From an uncultured Acidobacteriota bacterium (lineage in GTDB: Bacteria; Acidobacteriota; Terriglobia; Bryobacterales; Bryobacteraceae): DNA of 64,000 bases. Under the pieces are notes generated by a model. It was not told the origin of the DNA, did no database searches, and was given only the letters and a program-made list of their open reading frames with translations. Position numbers and translations under genes: made by a program. Location of the stretch: assembly GCA_902826685.1 (NCBI GenBank), contig CADEFT010000001.1, positions 287,777-351,776 on the forward strand. Reading direction: 5' to 3'. Shown piece by piece: positions 37,508 to 47,968 of the stretch (within the stretch, counting starts at the first letter, position 1; the number at the start of each line of letters is the position of its first letter).

Positions 37508-39145
37508 ATGCCCACGCCCAAGGCTCTCAACGGACTCAAGGTTGTTTCGTTCCATGCCCTCGATCCGGAAGGAGCCAAAGTGCTGGGGCCGATCAATCGC
37601 GAATTGAGCGCCCCCTCGGCGGTGGGCGGACTTTCGGCCGCGCAGCTCGACCCGGAATCGGCCGCCGTTCAGATCCTGAATCGCGCCTTGACCGAAGCCC
37701 AGACCGCGGGCGCCAGCTTTCGCAAGCTGGGCACCGAATCGGTTCCGCTTACCGGCACTCGCATCGTCAAGTTCCGCCAGGAGCTGCAGAAGGTGCCGGT
37801 CTACGGCTCCTATGTCAGCGTGGAACTCGACGGTCAGAATCAATGCCTGGCGTTGAACGCCATTCTCGGCAATCCGAAGAACGTGGAGCCGATCGCCAAA
37901 GTATCGCCCGCCCAGGCCGTGAAATCGGCCGCCAAGGCGCCCGGCCTGGCCGTGGACGCCGCCGAGGACGCCCCACGTCTGCATTATTATTTCGATGCCG
38001 CGGACAAGGCATGGAAACTCGTCTATATCGTCGAGGACGCGCCGGTCACCGCCAAAAAACCTTCTCCGCATCTGACGCCGGCGGCCGCCGATTTCGTGGT
38101 GGATGCGAACACGGGTAAGCTGATTGCCACTCTGCCGCGCACGTCCACTCTGGAAGCCACCGGCATGGACGACCTGGGCGTCGCGCGCACGGTCACCATC
38201 GCCCGCCGGGGCAACAAGCGCGTCCTGCGCGACGACACGCTGCGCATCGCGACGTACGATTTTGGCTTTCGCGATCCGGAGACGCAGTTCAAACGTTTGC
38301 CGGGCCGTCTCATCACGTCGCCGTTTTCATCGAGCGCCATCAGCGCGCACGCCAACGCCTCCGTGGTCTCGAAGTTTCTGCGCGATACGCTGCTGCGCAA
38401 CAACATCGACAATGAAGGCGGCGTGATCGTCTCATCGATTCAGGCTCTGGTTCGCGAGGGCAATCCGAACGCGGCCACCAAGCAATGGTTCAACGCCTTT
38501 TGGAACGGCGATCAGATGGTTTACGGCCAGGTGCTGAATGAAGGCAAACTGAGGTCGCTGGCATCGAGCCTGGACGTGGTGGCGCATGAGATGTTTCACG
38601 GCGTCACCGATGGAACCTCGCGCCTGGAATACGTTACCGAGTCCGGCGCGCTGAACGAATCCTACTCCGATATCTTCGGCACCGTGATCGCCAACTTCGC
38701 CAACCCGGACATTGCCGCCTGGAACTGGGAAATCGGAGAGCGGCTGGCCGCCAGCAACGTGCCCTTCCGCGACATGAGCGATCCCGGGCGGTTCGGCCAG
38801 CCGATGCTCTACCGCCAGTTCCGTCGTCTTCCGGCGAGCCAGCAGCCATCGGATGCCAACGACTGGGGCTTCGTGCACGCCAACAGCGGCATCCACAATT
38901 TCGCCGCGTTCCACGTCATCACCGCGCGGGATGGCGCGGGCCGGTTCCTGTTCACCGCCGCCGAATGCGCGGCGATGTTCTATATCGCGCTCACGCAGCA
39001 TCTTTCCCGTACGTCGCAATTCGGCGACAGCCGCCGGGCCGTGCTTTTGGCCGCGCAGACGCTGTTTCGCGCCGAAGCGCCGGCCGCTCGCGAAGCCCGC
39101 CTCGCGGGTATCGAAGCGGGCTTCGCCGCCGCCGGCATCCCGTAG
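37508..39145 (+). CDS. M4 (thermolysin) family metallopeptidase without a visible signal peptide
   Basis: The 545-residue protein has a propeptide-type region with an FTP-like segment (VPLTGTRIVKFRQELQKVPV, then YGSYVSVELDG), and the M4 catalytic domain from about residue 280. The zinc motif is HEMFH (about 360-364). EYVTESGALNESYSDIFG supplies the third zinc-binding Glu, and DWGFVHANSGIHNFAAFH supplies the catalytic His region. The N-terminus (MPTPKALNGLKVVSFHALDP) is polar, unlike the signal peptides usual in this family. The stop of the upstream membrane gene is 2 bases before its ATG. Secretion by another route or a wrong start are both possible. Confidence 0.83.
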   Translation: MPTPKALNGLKVVSFHALDPEGAKVLGPINRELSAPSAVGGLSAAQLDPESAAVQILNRALTEAQTAGASFRKLGTESVPLTGTRIVKFRQELQKVPVYGSYVSVELDGQNQCLALNAILGNPKNVEPIAKVSPAQAVKSAAKAPGLAVDAAEDAPRLHYYFDAADKAWKLVYIVEDAPVTAKKPSPHLTPAAADFVVDANTGKLIATLPRTSTLEATGMDDLGVARTVTIARRGNKRVLRDDTLRIATYDFGFRDPETQFKRLPGRLITSPFSSSAISAHANASVVSKFLRDTLLRNNIDNEGGVIVSSIQALVREGNPNAATKQWFNAFWNGDQMVYGQVLNEGKLRSLASSLDVVAHEMFHGVTDGTSRLEYVTESGALNESYSDIFGTVIANFANPDIAAWNWEIGERLAASNVPFRDMSDPGRFGQPMLYRQFRRLPASQQPSDANDWGFVHANSGIHNFAAFHVITARDGAGRFLFTAAECAAMFYIALTQHLSRTSQFGDSRRAVLLAAQTLFRAEAPAAREARLAGIEAGFAAAGIP

Positions 39146-39166
39146 ACAGTGATATGTTCATGTCTG

Positions 39167-42100
39167 ATGCGTCCGTACGCGCTTCTGCTTCTGCCGGCCG
39201 CGCTCGCCGCTGCGCCCGGCGACGATGCCGAATTCTTCGAGAAAAGCGTGCGGCCCGTGTTCGCCGAACACTGCTACGGCTGCCATAGCACCAAGGTGAA
39301 AACGGCCTTCGCCGGATTGCGTCTCGATTCCCGCGATTCGGCGCTGAAGGGCGGCGACGCGGGTCCGGTCATCGTTCCCGGAAAGCCCGCCGAGAGCCGC
39401 TTGCTCAAGGCATTGAAAGGCGAAACGGCGCAGCGCATGCCGCCGGCCGGGGCGCTCAAGGACGAACAGATTGCCGCCATCGCCCGCTGGATCGAATCGG
39501 GCGCCGCCTGGCCCGCCGATCCGGTGGCCGCCCCTTCCGCGCCTATAAGCGCCTTCAACCTGGAAGAGCGCCGCGCGCAGCATTGGGCCTGGCAGCCTGT
39601 GCGGCAGGTGGAGCCGCCCGTCGCCGGTAACGCCGCCTGGCCGAAGCAGCCCATCGACAACTTTGTGCTGGCGCGGCTCGAAAGCCGCAACCTGCCGCCC
39701 GCCGCTCCGGCGGACCGGCGCACTCTGCTGCGGCGCGTGGCGTTCGATCTGACCGGCCTGCCGCCATCGCCCGAAGAGCTGGAAGCGTTTGAAGGCGACA
39801 CCGCGCCCGACGCTTACGAAAAGCAGGTGGACCGGCTCATCGCCTCGCCCGAATTCGCCGAACGCTTCGCGCGCCGGTGGATGGACCTGGTGCGTTATTC
39901 GGAATCGCATGGCAGCGAGGGCGATCCCGATACACCCGAAACGTGGCGCTATCGCGACTACCTGATCCGCGCTTTCCGCAACGACGTCCCTTACGATCAG
40001 CTCCTCCGCGAACACTTCGCCGGCGACCTGCTGCCCAACCCGCGCCTGAACGCGCGCGAGCAGATCAACGAATCGATTCTCGGCACCGCGCTTTGGCGCA
40101 TGGTGGAGCACGGCTTCCAACCCGTCGACCCTTGGGAAGACCGCGTGAAGTGGGTTGACAACCAGATCGACGTGCTTTCGAAGGCTTTCCAGGGCCTCAC
40201 CGTTTCCTGCGCCCGCTGTCACGATCACAAGTTCGATGCCATCAGCCAGAGGGATTTCTACGCATTGTTCGGCGTGGTCGCCGGAGCCCGCCCCACACAG
40301 GTGGCCATCGACGCGCCGGAAGCGCTTGATCGCAATAAGGCCGGCCTGGAACGCGTGAAGGCAGCCATCAAGAATGAACTGGCGCGCGCCTGGAAGCAGG
40401 AAGCGCGTTATGTCGCCGACCGGCTGATCAACGCGGCCGAGCAGCCCGCCGAAACCATCGCCGAAACGCCACTCGAAGCCTGGCAGGCTCTGCGCAACGC
40501 ACGCGATTTCTCGCGGAGCTGGATAGAGCTCGGCGAATACTGGACCAAGGAGATCGAAACGCGTTCGAGTTTCAACAAGGCGAATTTTACCGTTGCCTGG
40601 GATCTGGCCGCGGGCGGCTACCAATCGTGGCTGCGGCACGGCAGCGGCGCGCCGCCCGGTGCTTCCGCCGCCGGCGAGTTCGCCATCGAGCCGCGTACCG
40701 ACCGCATCGTCCGCGCCATTTACCCGGCGGGCGTTTATTCGCATCGGCTGTCGCGCAAACACAACGCCGTCATTCAATCGCCGCGCTTCCGCATCGATTC
40801 CGATTCCATCAGCCTGCGCATGCTGGGCGGCGACTTGAGCTTCGCCCAGTTAATCGTCGAAAACTATGCCGTGCCGCGCGGCGGCATCTACGGCCAGCGC
40901 TTCAGCCCGCGCAAGGAACAGATGGGCTGGTTCACCTGGGACGTCACGTTCTGGAAAGGGTTTACGGGCTACATCGAGTTTGCCACCGCGCAGGACGCCA
41001 CCCATTTCCAGCTTGCGGGCGAAGAGGCCCGGCGCAAGCCCGCGCCCACGCCGCGGCCCGATGGCCGCTCGCATTTCGGGGCGCAGCGCGTGGTCTTTCA
41101 CAACAACAAGCTCACGCCGCGCGAGGAAGCGCCGCCGATCCTCTATCTGCTCGAAGGGCCGCCTTTGAAATCCGCCGACGATTTCACCGCCCGCGTAGCC
41201 GAACGCCTGGAAGCCGCGGTCAACGCCTGGGTTGCCGGCAATCTGACGGACCGCCAGGCGGTCTTCCTCGATTCCTGTCTGGCGGCGGGCTGGCTCGGGA
41301 ATTCGGCCTCGCAAATGGAGGCGCTGCGCCCCCTGGCCGCCGAATACCGCCGCCTCGAAGATGAAGTTGTGGTGCCGCGTCGCGCGCCAGGCGTGCTCGA
41401 AGAGAGCGCGCCCGACGCGAACCTGCTTGTGCGCGGCAACCATGCCAACCGTGGCGAGGCGGTGCCGCGCCGTTACTTGACGGCCCTCGCCGGCAAACCC
41501 TACGAAGATCCGCGGCTGGTGCGGCTGCGTCTGGCCGAAGATGTCGCGAGTCCCGCCAATCCGCTGACGGCGCGTGTTTTCGTAAACCGGCTCTGGAAGT
41601 ATTATTTCCGCCGCGGGCTGGTCTCGACGGTCGACAACTTCGGCAAGCTCGGCGGTGAGCCGTCGAATCCCGAGCTGCTCGATTACCTGGCGCGCCGCTT
41701 CGTCGACGATGGCTGGTCGATCCAAAAAATGGTGCGGCTAATGGTGACTTCCGAGGCCTACCGCATGTCGAGCCAGGCCGGTAAAGAAGCCCTGCAGGCC
41801 GATCCCAACAACGAGCTGACACACCACATTCCCGTGCGCCGGATGGAAGCCGAAGAGCTGCGCGATGCCGTCCTGGCGCTATCGGGCGAACTGGACCGCA
41901 AGCAGTTCGGCCCTTCCATCGAAGTCTTCTACGCCCATGAAACCGGTGCTACCAAGGGCGATCGTTCCAAGGGTCCGCTCGATGGCAAGGGCCGGCGCAG
42001 CGTGTATCTGGAGATTCGCCGCAACGCCGCCAATCCGTTCCTCGAAGCCTTCGACGCGCCGAAGCCGATGGTCACCCGCGGCGATCGCGACGTCACCAAC

Positions 42101-42379
42101 GTCCCCGGTCAATCTCTCGCTCTGCTCAACAGCCAGTTCGTCATCGACCAGGCAAGTAAGTGGGGCCGGCGTATCGCCGATGCACCCGGTACGGAGCAAG
42201 AGCGCATCCGGCGCGTCTTCGATCAGGTTTTGGGCCGCGCCCCCACACCCGCCGAACTCGACGATTCGGTGAGCTTCGTGGCCGCGCTGGCACGGGAAAA
42301 TTCAGGCGACGCCGCGCGCGTGTGGCGCGACTACGTCCACGCCATGCTCAACCTGAAGGAGTTCCTGTATGTCCGCTAG
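39167..42379 (+). CDS. PSCyt1-DUF1549-DUF1553 (PSD1) cytochrome-like secreted protein
   Basis: Starting at 39167 ([20 protein letters not shown], a signal peptide), the protein is about 1070 residues. PSCyt1 has heme motif CYGCH (about residues 38-42), and the DUF1549 motif [13 protein letters not shown] holds a second heme motif. A long beta-rich insert (about 450-720) precedes DUF1553, which ends with [20 protein letters not shown] and [15 protein letters not shown]. This is the largest of three PSD1 genes in the window. The stop overlaps the DUF1501 start by 11 bases, so translation is coupled. The exact upstream start (39149) is less likely because it lacks a signal sequence start. Confidence 0.9.
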   Translation: MRPYALLLLPAALAAAPGDDAEFFEKSVRPVFAEHCYGCHSTKVKTAFAGLRLDSRDSALKGGDAGPVIVPGKPAESRLLKALKGETAQRMPPAGALKDEQIAAIARWIESGAAWPADPVAAPSAPISAFNLEERRAQHWAWQPVRQVEPPVAGNAAWPKQPIDNFVLARLESRNLPPAAPADRRTLLRRVAFDLTGLPPSPEELEAFEGDTAPDAYEKQVDRLIASPEFAERFARRWMDLVRYSESHGSEGDPDTPETWRYRDYLIRAFRNDVPYDQLLREHFAGDLLPNPRLNAREQINESILGTALWRMVEHGFQPVDPWEDRVKWVDNQIDVLSKAFQGLTVSCARCHDHKFDAISQRDFYALFGVVAGARPTQVAIDAPEALDRNKAGLERVKAAIKNELARAWKQEARYVADRLINAAEQPAETIAETPLEAWQALRNARDFSRSWIELGEYWTKEIETRSSFNKANFTVAWDLAAGGYQSWLRHGSGAPPGASAAGEFAIEPRTDRIVRAIYPAGVYSHRLSRKHNAVIQSPRFRIDSDSISLRMLGGDLSFAQLIVENYAVPRGGIYGQRFSPRKEQMGWFTWDVTFWKGFTGYIEFATAQDATHFQLAGEEARRKPAPTPRPDGRSHFGAQRVVFHNNKLTPREEAPPILYLLEGPPLKSADDFTARVAERLEAAVNAWVAGNLTDRQAVFLDSCLAAGWLGNSASQMEALRPLAAEYRRLEDEVVVPRRAPGVLEESAPDANLLVRGNHANRGEAVPRRYLTALAGKPYEDPRLVRLRLAEDVASPANPLTARVFVNRLWKYYFRRGLVSTVDNFGKLGGEPSNPELLDYLARRFVDDGWSIQKMVRLMVTSEAYRMSSQAGKEALQADPNNELTHHIPVRRMEAEELRDAVLALSGELDRKQFGPSIEVFYAHETGATKGDRSKGPLDGKGRRSVYLEIRRNAANPFLEAFDAPKPMVTRGDRDVTNVPGQSLALLNSQFVIDQASKWGRRIADAPGTEQERIRRVFDQVLGRAPTPAELDDSVSFVAALARENSGDAARVWRDYVHAMLNLKEFLYVR

Positions 42380-43736
42380 ATTCACGCGCCGCCAGATCCT
42401 CGAACGGGCGTCGATGGGCTTTGGCGCGCTCGCGCTGACGGGAATGAACGCCTTCGCCGCCGCGGCGAAAGTGAAGCACGTCATCTTCTGCTACATGTCG
42501 GGCGGCGTCTCGCATATCGACTCCTTCGACCCCAAACCGCGCCTCGCCAAAGAGGCGGGCCAGCCCATGCCCGTCCCCATCGACCGCACCATGTTCAACC
42601 AGAACGGCAACATCATGCCGTCGCCCTGGGAGTTCAAACGGTACGGGCAATGCGGAATGCCGGTCAGCGATCTCTTCCCGCACATGGGCTCGGTGGCCGA
42701 TGATCTTTGCCTCATCCGGTCCATGACGGTGAAGTTCATGGAACACGCGCAAGCCAACAATTACTACCATTCGGGACAACCGCTCACCGGGTTCCCGAGC
42801 CTGGGCGCGTGGACGACATACGGTCTGGGAACGGAGAGCGAGAATCTGCCGGGCTTCGTGGTTTTGGGCAGCGGCGAGATTCCGCTTGGCGGCATCAACG
42901 TCTATGGGAATGGATTTCTGCCCGCCATCCATCAGGGCTCGTTCCTCTACCCGGAGCGTCCCGAACCGCTGCAGGACGTCACGCCGAAAGAGCCCGACGC
43001 GCTGCAGAAGCGGCGGCTGGCATTCGTGAACTCGATGGATCGCCGGTTCCTCGAAACCGCGGGCGGCAACAGCCAGGTGGAGGCCGCGATCCGCAATTAC
43101 GAAACCGCCTATCGCATGCAAGCCGCGGTGCCCGAACTGGTCGATATCCGCGGCGAATCGGAAGCGACGAAGAAGTTGTATGGGCTCGATTCCGATAACG
43201 CCGGCAAGGCCGCCTATGCGCGCCAATGCCTTCTGGCGCGGCGGCTGGTGGAGCGCGGCGTGCGTTTTATCGAGCTCACCATCGTGCCTCCCAAAGGACT
43301 GGGCGGCGGCAATTCGTGGGATCAGCACGGCAAGTTGAAGGAAGGCCACGCGGCCAACGCGTTTCATGTCGATCAACCGATCGCCGCGCTCATCCAGGAT
43401 CTGAAAGCGCGCGGGCTGTTCGATAAGACGCTGGTGCTATGGTCCGGTGAATTCGGCCGCACGCCGTTCGTCCAGGGCAGCGACGGGCGCGATCATTGCC
43501 CGTCGGGCTTCAGCCTTTGGATGGCGGGCGCCGGTGTCAAAGGCGGAACCATCTACGGAGCCACCGACGACTACGGCTACCGCGCCGTCGAGAACATCCT
43601 CACCATTCACGATCTGCACGCAACGATTTTGCATTTGATGGGCGTCGATCATGAGAAGCTGACGTTCCGTTTCGGCGGACGCGACTTCCGGTTGACGGAC
43701 GTGCATGGGCAGGTGATCCGGCCGATCCTTACCTGA
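42369..43736 (+). CDS. DUF1501 family secreted protein (Tat signal)
   Basis: The 455-residue protein starts [20 protein letters not shown], a twin-arginine-type signal. It has [59 protein letters not shown] and a C-terminal [19 protein letters not shown]. It is clearly homologous to the DUF1501 protein at 21.9-23.3 kb, with the same order of motifs. It overlaps its PSD1 partner by 11 bases. A sulfatase/phosphatase-like fold is expected, but the substrate is unknown. Confidence 0.9.
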   Translation: MSARFTRRQILERASMGFGALALTGMNAFAAAAKVKHVIFCYMSGGVSHIDSFDPKPRLAKEAGQPMPVPIDRTMFNQNGNIMPSPWEFKRYGQCGMPVSDLFPHMGSVADDLCLIRSMTVKFMEHAQANNYYHSGQPLTGFPSLGAWTTYGLGTESENLPGFVVLGSGEIPLGGINVYGNGFLPAIHQGSFLYPERPEPLQDVTPKEPDALQKRRLAFVNSMDRRFLETAGGNSQVEAAIRNYETAYRMQAAVPELVDIRGESEATKKLYGLDSDNAGKAAYARQCLLARRLVERGVRFIELTIVPPKGLGGGNSWDQHGKLKEGHAANAFHVDQPIAALIQDLKARGLFDKTLVLWSGEFGRTPFVQGSDGRDHCPSGFSLWMAGAGVKGGTIYGATDDYGYRAVENILTIHDLHATILHLMGVDHEKLTFRFGGRDFRLTDVHGQVIRPILT

Positions 43737-43776
43737 ACCCTCGCATCCCGGCGCCAAATGTGTTGGACTATGCCTC

Positions 43777-44358
43777 ATGAGAAAACCGTGGTACATTTCC
43801 GGGCTCCTGGCGGGACTGCTGATTTACTTCACCGGCGCCTTCTGCCACACCGCGCTTCGACTGGGCGATTCGGCCCTTCAGCCGATCCCCAATGAAACGG
43901 CCACTCTCACCGCGCTTTCCGAACGGGTGAAGCAACCGGGCCTTTACCTGTTCCCCTACGAAGAAGACATGGACAAGGCCGCCGCGGCCTGGAAAGCGAA
44001 GCCACACGGCCTGCTGATTTACAGCCCGCCGGGTGGATCGTTCTCTCTGTTCACGAACCTGGCCATACAACTGGTGACCGACCTCGCGCTCGGCCTGGTG
44101 ATGGCGTGGCTGTTCCTTCACCTGCGGCCTGCCTCGATCGGGGAAGGCCTGGCCTGCGGCCTCCTGCTCTCGGTGCTGATCGGTCTCGCCACGCTGGCGC
44201 CGTATTGGAATTGGTACGGCTTCCCTCCGGCATTCGTTATCGGGTTGTTCGGCGAGACGGTGCTCACCATCGGATTGGCTGGCGGATTGCTGGCTTATCT
44301 GCTGAGGCCCGGTGTACCGGAGCCCGTGGCAAACGCCGCGCGTGCCGCCTCGCTGTAA
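43777..44358 (+). CDS. Small integral membrane protein of unknown function
   Basis: The 193-residue protein has an N-terminal hydrophobic helix (YISGLLAGLLIYFTGAFCHT), a central soluble segment (about 35-95, with FPYEEDMDKAAAAWKAKPHG), and three C-terminal hydrophobic helices (about 100-180). The KPxGLLxYxPPGG pattern recalls small predicted membrane proteins of Acidobacteria and Planctomycetes. The upstream neighbour is DUF1501 (40 bases away), and the sorbosone-dehydrogenase-like gene follows after 6 bases in the same direction, so the genes may form an operon with it. Confidence 0.6.
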   Translation: MRKPWYISGLLAGLLIYFTGAFCHTALRLGDSALQPIPNETATLTALSERVKQPGLYLFPYEEDMDKAAAAWKAKPHGLLIYSPPGGSFSLFTNLAIQLVTDLALGLVMAWLFLHLRPASIGEGLACGLLLSVLIGLATLAPYWNWYGFPPAFVIGLFGETVLTIGLAGGLLAYLLRPGVPEPVANAARAASL

Positions 44359-44364
44359 GGAACC

Positions 44365-45552
44365 ATGAATAAGTTAACGATCCTCCCGGTTTTCGCCCTC
44401 GCCGCCGGAGCCTACGCCTGGCAGGTCGCGGCAAAGTTGCCGAAGCCTTATCACACACCTTCGTCCACCAATCGCCCGCGAGTGGTACCGAAGCCCGAGG
44501 GCGCGCAACTATCGCTACCCGCTGGATTTCAGATTGAGGAGTACGCCTCCGGCGGCTTTGAGCGTCCGCGCTTCATGCTGCGTGGACCGTCGGGCGAACT
44601 GCTGGTGAGCGACGCGGTGGCCGGTGGCAAGGTCGTCGTGCTGCAGGATAAGAATAAGGATTGGAAAGCCGACGCCGATCGCAAAACGCTGCTCGAAGGG
44701 CTTGACCGGCCTTACGGCATGGCGTTCTGGAAGGATTACCTTTACGTCGCCGAGACCACTTCGGTGAAAAGGTACCAGTACAACAAAACCGCCATGACCG
44801 CCGGGACCGGGCAGGAAGTGGTCAGCCTGAAGGATTTCGGCAAAGGCCACTGGACGCGCAGCATTCTCTTCGACGCCAAGGGCGAGAAGTTTTACCTGGG
44901 TGTCGGCTCGGAATCGAATGTCAGTCCGGGGGAGCCGCCGTCGCGCGCGGCCATCAATCGTTACAATCCGGATGGCACCGGCCATGAAATCTTTGCCTCC
45001 GGCGCGCGCAATCCGATCGGGCTCAAGTGGTATCCCGGCAGCGCCACCTTATGGGCCGCCGTGCAGGAACGCGACGGGCTCGGCGACGACCTGGTGCCCG
45101 ATTACCTCACGTCGATCAAACAGGGCGGCTTCTACGGTTGGCCGTTTGCCTACATCGGGCCGAATGCCGATCCGCGCAATGCCGGCAAATCGGACGACCT
45201 GGTGGCGAAAACCATAGTCCCCGACGTGCCGCTGGGCGCCCATGTGGCCGTGCTCGATTTCATCTTCTATCAGGGCCGGCAGTTTCCGGCCAAGTATCGC
45301 GGCGGCGTGCTGGCGGCGTTTCACGGATCGTGGAATCGCTCCGAACGCACCGGCTATTCGGTGAACTTCATCCCCTTTGAGAACGGCAAGCCCACCGCTC
45401 CGCCGGAGCCCTTCCTCACCGGCTGGATGTTGGCCAAAGACAAACAGGAAGTCTGGGGCCGCCCGGTGGCGGTGCATGAACTGCTCGACGGCAGCATCCT
45501 GGTGACCGACGACGGCGGGAACAAAATTTGGCGTATCTCTTACAAGGGCTGA
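44365..45552 (+). CDS. PQQ-dependent sugar (sorbosone/glucose) dehydrogenase-like protein
   Basis: The 395-residue beta-propeller protein starts with a signal-like segment (MNKLTILPVFALAAGAYAW). Family motifs include LPAGFQIEEYASG, YGMAFWKDYLYVAETTSV, GARNPIGLKWYPG (NP-G site), GSWNRSERTGYSVNFIPFE and the C-terminal GSILVTDDGGNKIWRISY. Soluble quinoprotein dehydrogenases oxidise sugars with PQQ and Ca. PQQ-binding residues were not checked individually. The next gene, a seven-heme cytochrome, overlaps it by 25 bases and is a likely electron acceptor. Confidence 0.83.
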   Translation: MNKLTILPVFALAAGAYAWQVAAKLPKPYHTPSSTNRPRVVPKPEGAQLSLPAGFQIEEYASGGFERPRFMLRGPSGELLVSDAVAGGKVVVLQDKNKDWKADADRKTLLEGLDRPYGMAFWKDYLYVAETTSVKRYQYNKTAMTAGTGQEVVSLKDFGKGHWTRSILFDAKGEKFYLGVGSESNVSPGEPPSRAAINRYNPDGTGHEIFASGARNPIGLKWYPGSATLWAAVQERDGLGDDLVPDYLTSIKQGGFYGWPFAYIGPNADPRNAGKSDDLVAKTIVPDVPLGAHVAVLDFIFYQGRQFPAKYRGGVLAAFHGSWNRSERTGYSVNFIPFENGKPTAPPEPFLTGWMLAKDKQEVWGRPVAVHELLDGSILVTDDGGNKIWRISYKG

Positions 45553-46139
45553 TCGTCTTCGCCGCGTGGGGCGCGGACTTCTCGCATCCATTGCACTTGA
45601 AGCTGAAGCCGGATTGCCTGAGTTGCCACACCGGGGCGGCGGCCAGCACGAAGCTCGAAGACAATCTGCTGCCTGCGGCCGAAGCCTGCGCGGGCTGCCA
45701 TAAGGAAGTTTCCATCAAGCGTCCGCGCGCGGTGCGGTTAGTGAAATTCGATCACGCCTTTCACGTCCGGATGGGCAACATCGCGCCGCTGCTGCTGGCG
45801 GCGGTGAAGGGCGGCACGTATCTCGAAGATCCGCTGCCCGCCGCGCTGCGGCCCAAGCTCGAAGCGGCGCAATCGGCCTGCACGTCGTGCCATCGTGGAC
45901 TGGCCGAGTCCACCGCGACGGGCCCGGAACATTTCCCGCACATGGCCGATTGCCTGGTTTGCCACAACAAAATCGACCCGCCGTTCAGTTGTGAAACCTG
46001 CCACGGCGCCGACAAAGCTCTGAAGCCCGCTACTCATACCAACGATTTCCTGGATACGCACAATCGCAAGGGCTCCATCGCGAAAACGGGCTGTTCGAAC
46101 TGTCATGGGCGCAAGTTTACCTGCCTCGGCTGCCATTGA
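45528..46139 (+). CDS. Seven-heme c-type cytochrome
   Basis: The 203-residue protein has seven CxxCH motifs: CLSCH, CAGCH, CTSCH, CLVCH, CETCH, CSNCH and CLGCH. The last one ends exactly at the C-terminus. Spare His residues (for example SHPLHLKLK, FDHAFHVRM, THTNDFLDTH) could be distal ligands. The start is TTG at 45528, overlapping the dehydrogenase gene by 25 bases; the first residues (AYLLQGLIVFAAWGAD) look like a signal peptide. It probably carries electrons from the sugar dehydrogenase to the respiratory chain or to extracellular acceptors; this is inferred from the overlap. Confidence 0.85.
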   Translation: MAYLLQGLIVFAAWGADFSHPLHLKLKPDCLSCHTGAAASTKLEDNLLPAAEACAGCHKEVSIKRPRAVRLVKFDHAFHVRMGNIAPLLLAAVKGGTYLEDPLPAALRPKLEAAQSACTSCHRGLAESTATGPEHFPHMADCLVCHNKIDPPFSCETCHGADKALKPATHTNDFLDTHNRKGSIAKTGCSNCHGRKFTCLGCH

Positions 46140-46142
46140 CGT

Positions 46143-47459
46143 TCAGGCGCGGCAGGCGGCGCGCACCGCATCGATCATGCGCTTCTGCAGCCGGTCCACC
46201 GTGGCCTGAATCGTCTTCACCCTGGCTTTGGCGCGGGCCGGATCTTTGTGGATCGCCGCCAGACGCGACCACAGTTCGTCTCCGCTCGTCTCTTCGATCT
46301 CAAAGAACCAATCGCCGGAGCCGAAATCGCGATACATCTGCCCTTTGCACGTATCGGTTGGCTGGCGGACGTAGAAGGCCGGAGTGCCGTTGTGCAGCGC
46401 GATCAACGGCGAGTGGCACTCCACGCTGACGACCGCCTGGGCCTGCGAATAGATGGATGCCGCTTCATCGGGCAGCCAGTAGGTATCGCGCCAGACCACG
46501 TTCTTGCGGATGTCGGCGGGCAGCGGGTCCACCAGCTCCTGCTTCGCCATCTCCACCTGATACGTCATTTCGGCGCACGCCATTACTTTATTGCCGGTAT
46601 GCTTCACATACGAGACGATCATCTCGCGCAGCCTGGCGTGATCGGGCCCGGTGGTGCGCTGGTTGATGGCGTCGCGCACATCGTCGGCGGCAACGCGCGG
46701 CGTGTTGCGGATGCGATAGTACGGCGTGCAGCGCAGCCTTGGAATGACGCAGATGAACCGGTTCGCTTCGAGGCCGTGAGCACGCAGCCACGCGAACCCC
46801 TTGGCGTCGTCGCGCAGGTGCATTCCAAGCTGCGCATCCGGTCCGAACTCGAGAACGGGCGTCTTCACACGCTGCGCCTTCAGGTAATCGCGCGAGATCG
46901 TGTCGCGGCAGAAAAAGAATGCCGCCCGGTCGAGGATGGAGCGCAGCGCGGGACTCAAATGCGTAGGCGGCAGCTTCAGCGCCGCGGCATGCAATTGCTT
47001 CAACGTGCCACCCTCGGCCCGCAACCCTTCGCCGATGCCGGAGACCGGATCCGTACTCACGCCGAAAACGCCCACGGGCTTGCCGGTCGCTTTCTGGAAG
47101 GCCGCCGCATGGTTGCTGGCTGGAAAGCCGGATCCCGATCCGCTCAGGTAAAGATCGGTCTCTTCCCAGGCCTTGGCGAGCGCCGCCGTGGACGGTTTTC
47201 CATCGGGTCCCAAGGTCCCTTCGGCGATCTTCAGCCGTGGATAGCCCTTGGTCAGCAGCTCGCGCGAACCATGGCCCAATTGGCCGGGCCACAGCGTTAC
47301 TTCCGCTTCGGGGAAATGCTTCTCGATGAGCGACAGCGCGCCCGGCGTGTGGCCGATGTCGCCGATATTCACGCTCTGCCAGGAACTGCGCAGCAGAATG
47401 CGAGGACGTCCGGCGGCGGCAAGCGCAAGGGGAGTGGGAAGAAAGTTCCGGCGCCGCAT
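46143..47459 (-). CDS. Polysaccharide pyruvyl transferase family protein with Tat-like signal
   Basis: The protein from ATG 47459 has about 438 residues and starts MRRRNFLPTPLALAAAGRPR, a twin-arginine-like sequence. Pyruvyl-transferase fold motifs include ILLRSSWQSVNIGDIGHTPG (about 20-40), LYLSGSGSGFP, FGVSTDPVSG, and a C-terminal VVSVECHSPLIALHNGTPAF, where GHS-type residues are usually found. The family adds pyruvate ketals to polysaccharides; related proteins act on surface polymers. It is the last gene of a three-gene leftward operon after the ridA and lipocalin-like genes. An exported pyruvyl transferase is unusual, so the signal may be a non-cleaved anchor or the start may differ. Confidence 0.75.
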   Translation of the reverse strand: MRRRNFLPTPLALAAAGRPRILLRSSWQSVNIGDIGHTPGALSLIEKHFPEAEVTLWPGQLGHGSRELLTKGYPRLKIAEGTLGPDGKPSTAALAKAWEETDLYLSGSGSGFPASNHAAAFQKATGKPVGVFGVSTDPVSGIGEGLRAEGGTLKQLHAAALKLPPTHLSPALRSILDRAAFFFCRDTISRDYLKAQRVKTPVLEFGPDAQLGMHLRDDAKGFAWLRAHGLEANRFICVIPRLRCTPYYRIRNTPRVAADDVRDAINQRTTGPDHARLREMIVSYVKHTGNKVMACAEMTYQVEMAKQELVDPLPADIRKNVVWRDTYWLPDEAASIYSQAQAVVSVECHSPLIALHNGTPAFYVRQPTDTCKGQMYRDFGSGDWFFEIEETSGDELWSRLAAIHKDPARAKARVKTIQATVDRLQKRMIDAVRAACRA

Positions 47460-47461
47460 AT

Positions 47462-47968
47462 TCAATCCGGGTCGCGTTCCCACAGCAGGCGTCCGGTGGC
47501 GCGCGGCGTATCGGCGATCAACGTCAGCCGGCTGTTGCCTTCGAGCTCATAGCCCCGCTTCAGATCGGTGCCGACCCAGTTGGGCAGCAGGCAGCCTTTG
47601 ACGTGGTGGACGATGGTGCGGGCGGGTTCGTCGACATCGTAGGTACCGTAATAGGCGATGAATCCGCCGGTCATCTCGCGCAGCTCGGCTTCGCTGGCGG
47701 TGGCGAGGATGGCGAACGCGCCCGCTTGCGGCACCTTGCCTTCGAGCGGCTTGCGCCCTGGCCGCATCAACTGCGCCGACATGCGTCCGGCGCGGTCGTA
47801 GGTGATTCGTCCTTCCGGTTTCGGGCCGTAAGGCAGCACCACCTTACCGCCGGTTTTATCCTTCATCTCATAGCTCACCAGATGCCAGACGCCGACGATA
47901 CGGTCGCGGACGGCGGCCCCGGCGGCGGCATAGGGCGCGGCCAGCATCAAGGACCGGCGGTCGATCAT
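47462..47968 (-). CDS. Lipocalin-like protein with Tat-like signal
   Basis: The 168-residue protein begins MIDRRSLMLAAPYAAAGAAV at 47968. Motifs RIVGVWHLVSYE, GPKPEGRITYDRAGRMSAQL and AYYGTYDVDEPARTIVHHVK match the small lipocalin-like family (Lipocalin_5-type) that binds hydrophobic ligands. Its start overlaps the ridA stop by 4 bases (ATGA), and its stop lies 2 bases from the next gene, so the three are co-translated. No ligand is known. Confidence 0.78.
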   Translation of the reverse strand: MIDRRSLMLAAPYAAAGAAVRDRIVGVWHLVSYEMKDKTGGKVVLPYGPKPEGRITYDRAGRMSAQLMRPGRKPLEGKVPQAGAFAILATASEAELREMTGGFIAYYGTYDVDEPARTIVHHVKGCLLPNWVGTDLKRGYELEGNSRLTLIADTPRATGRLLWERDPD

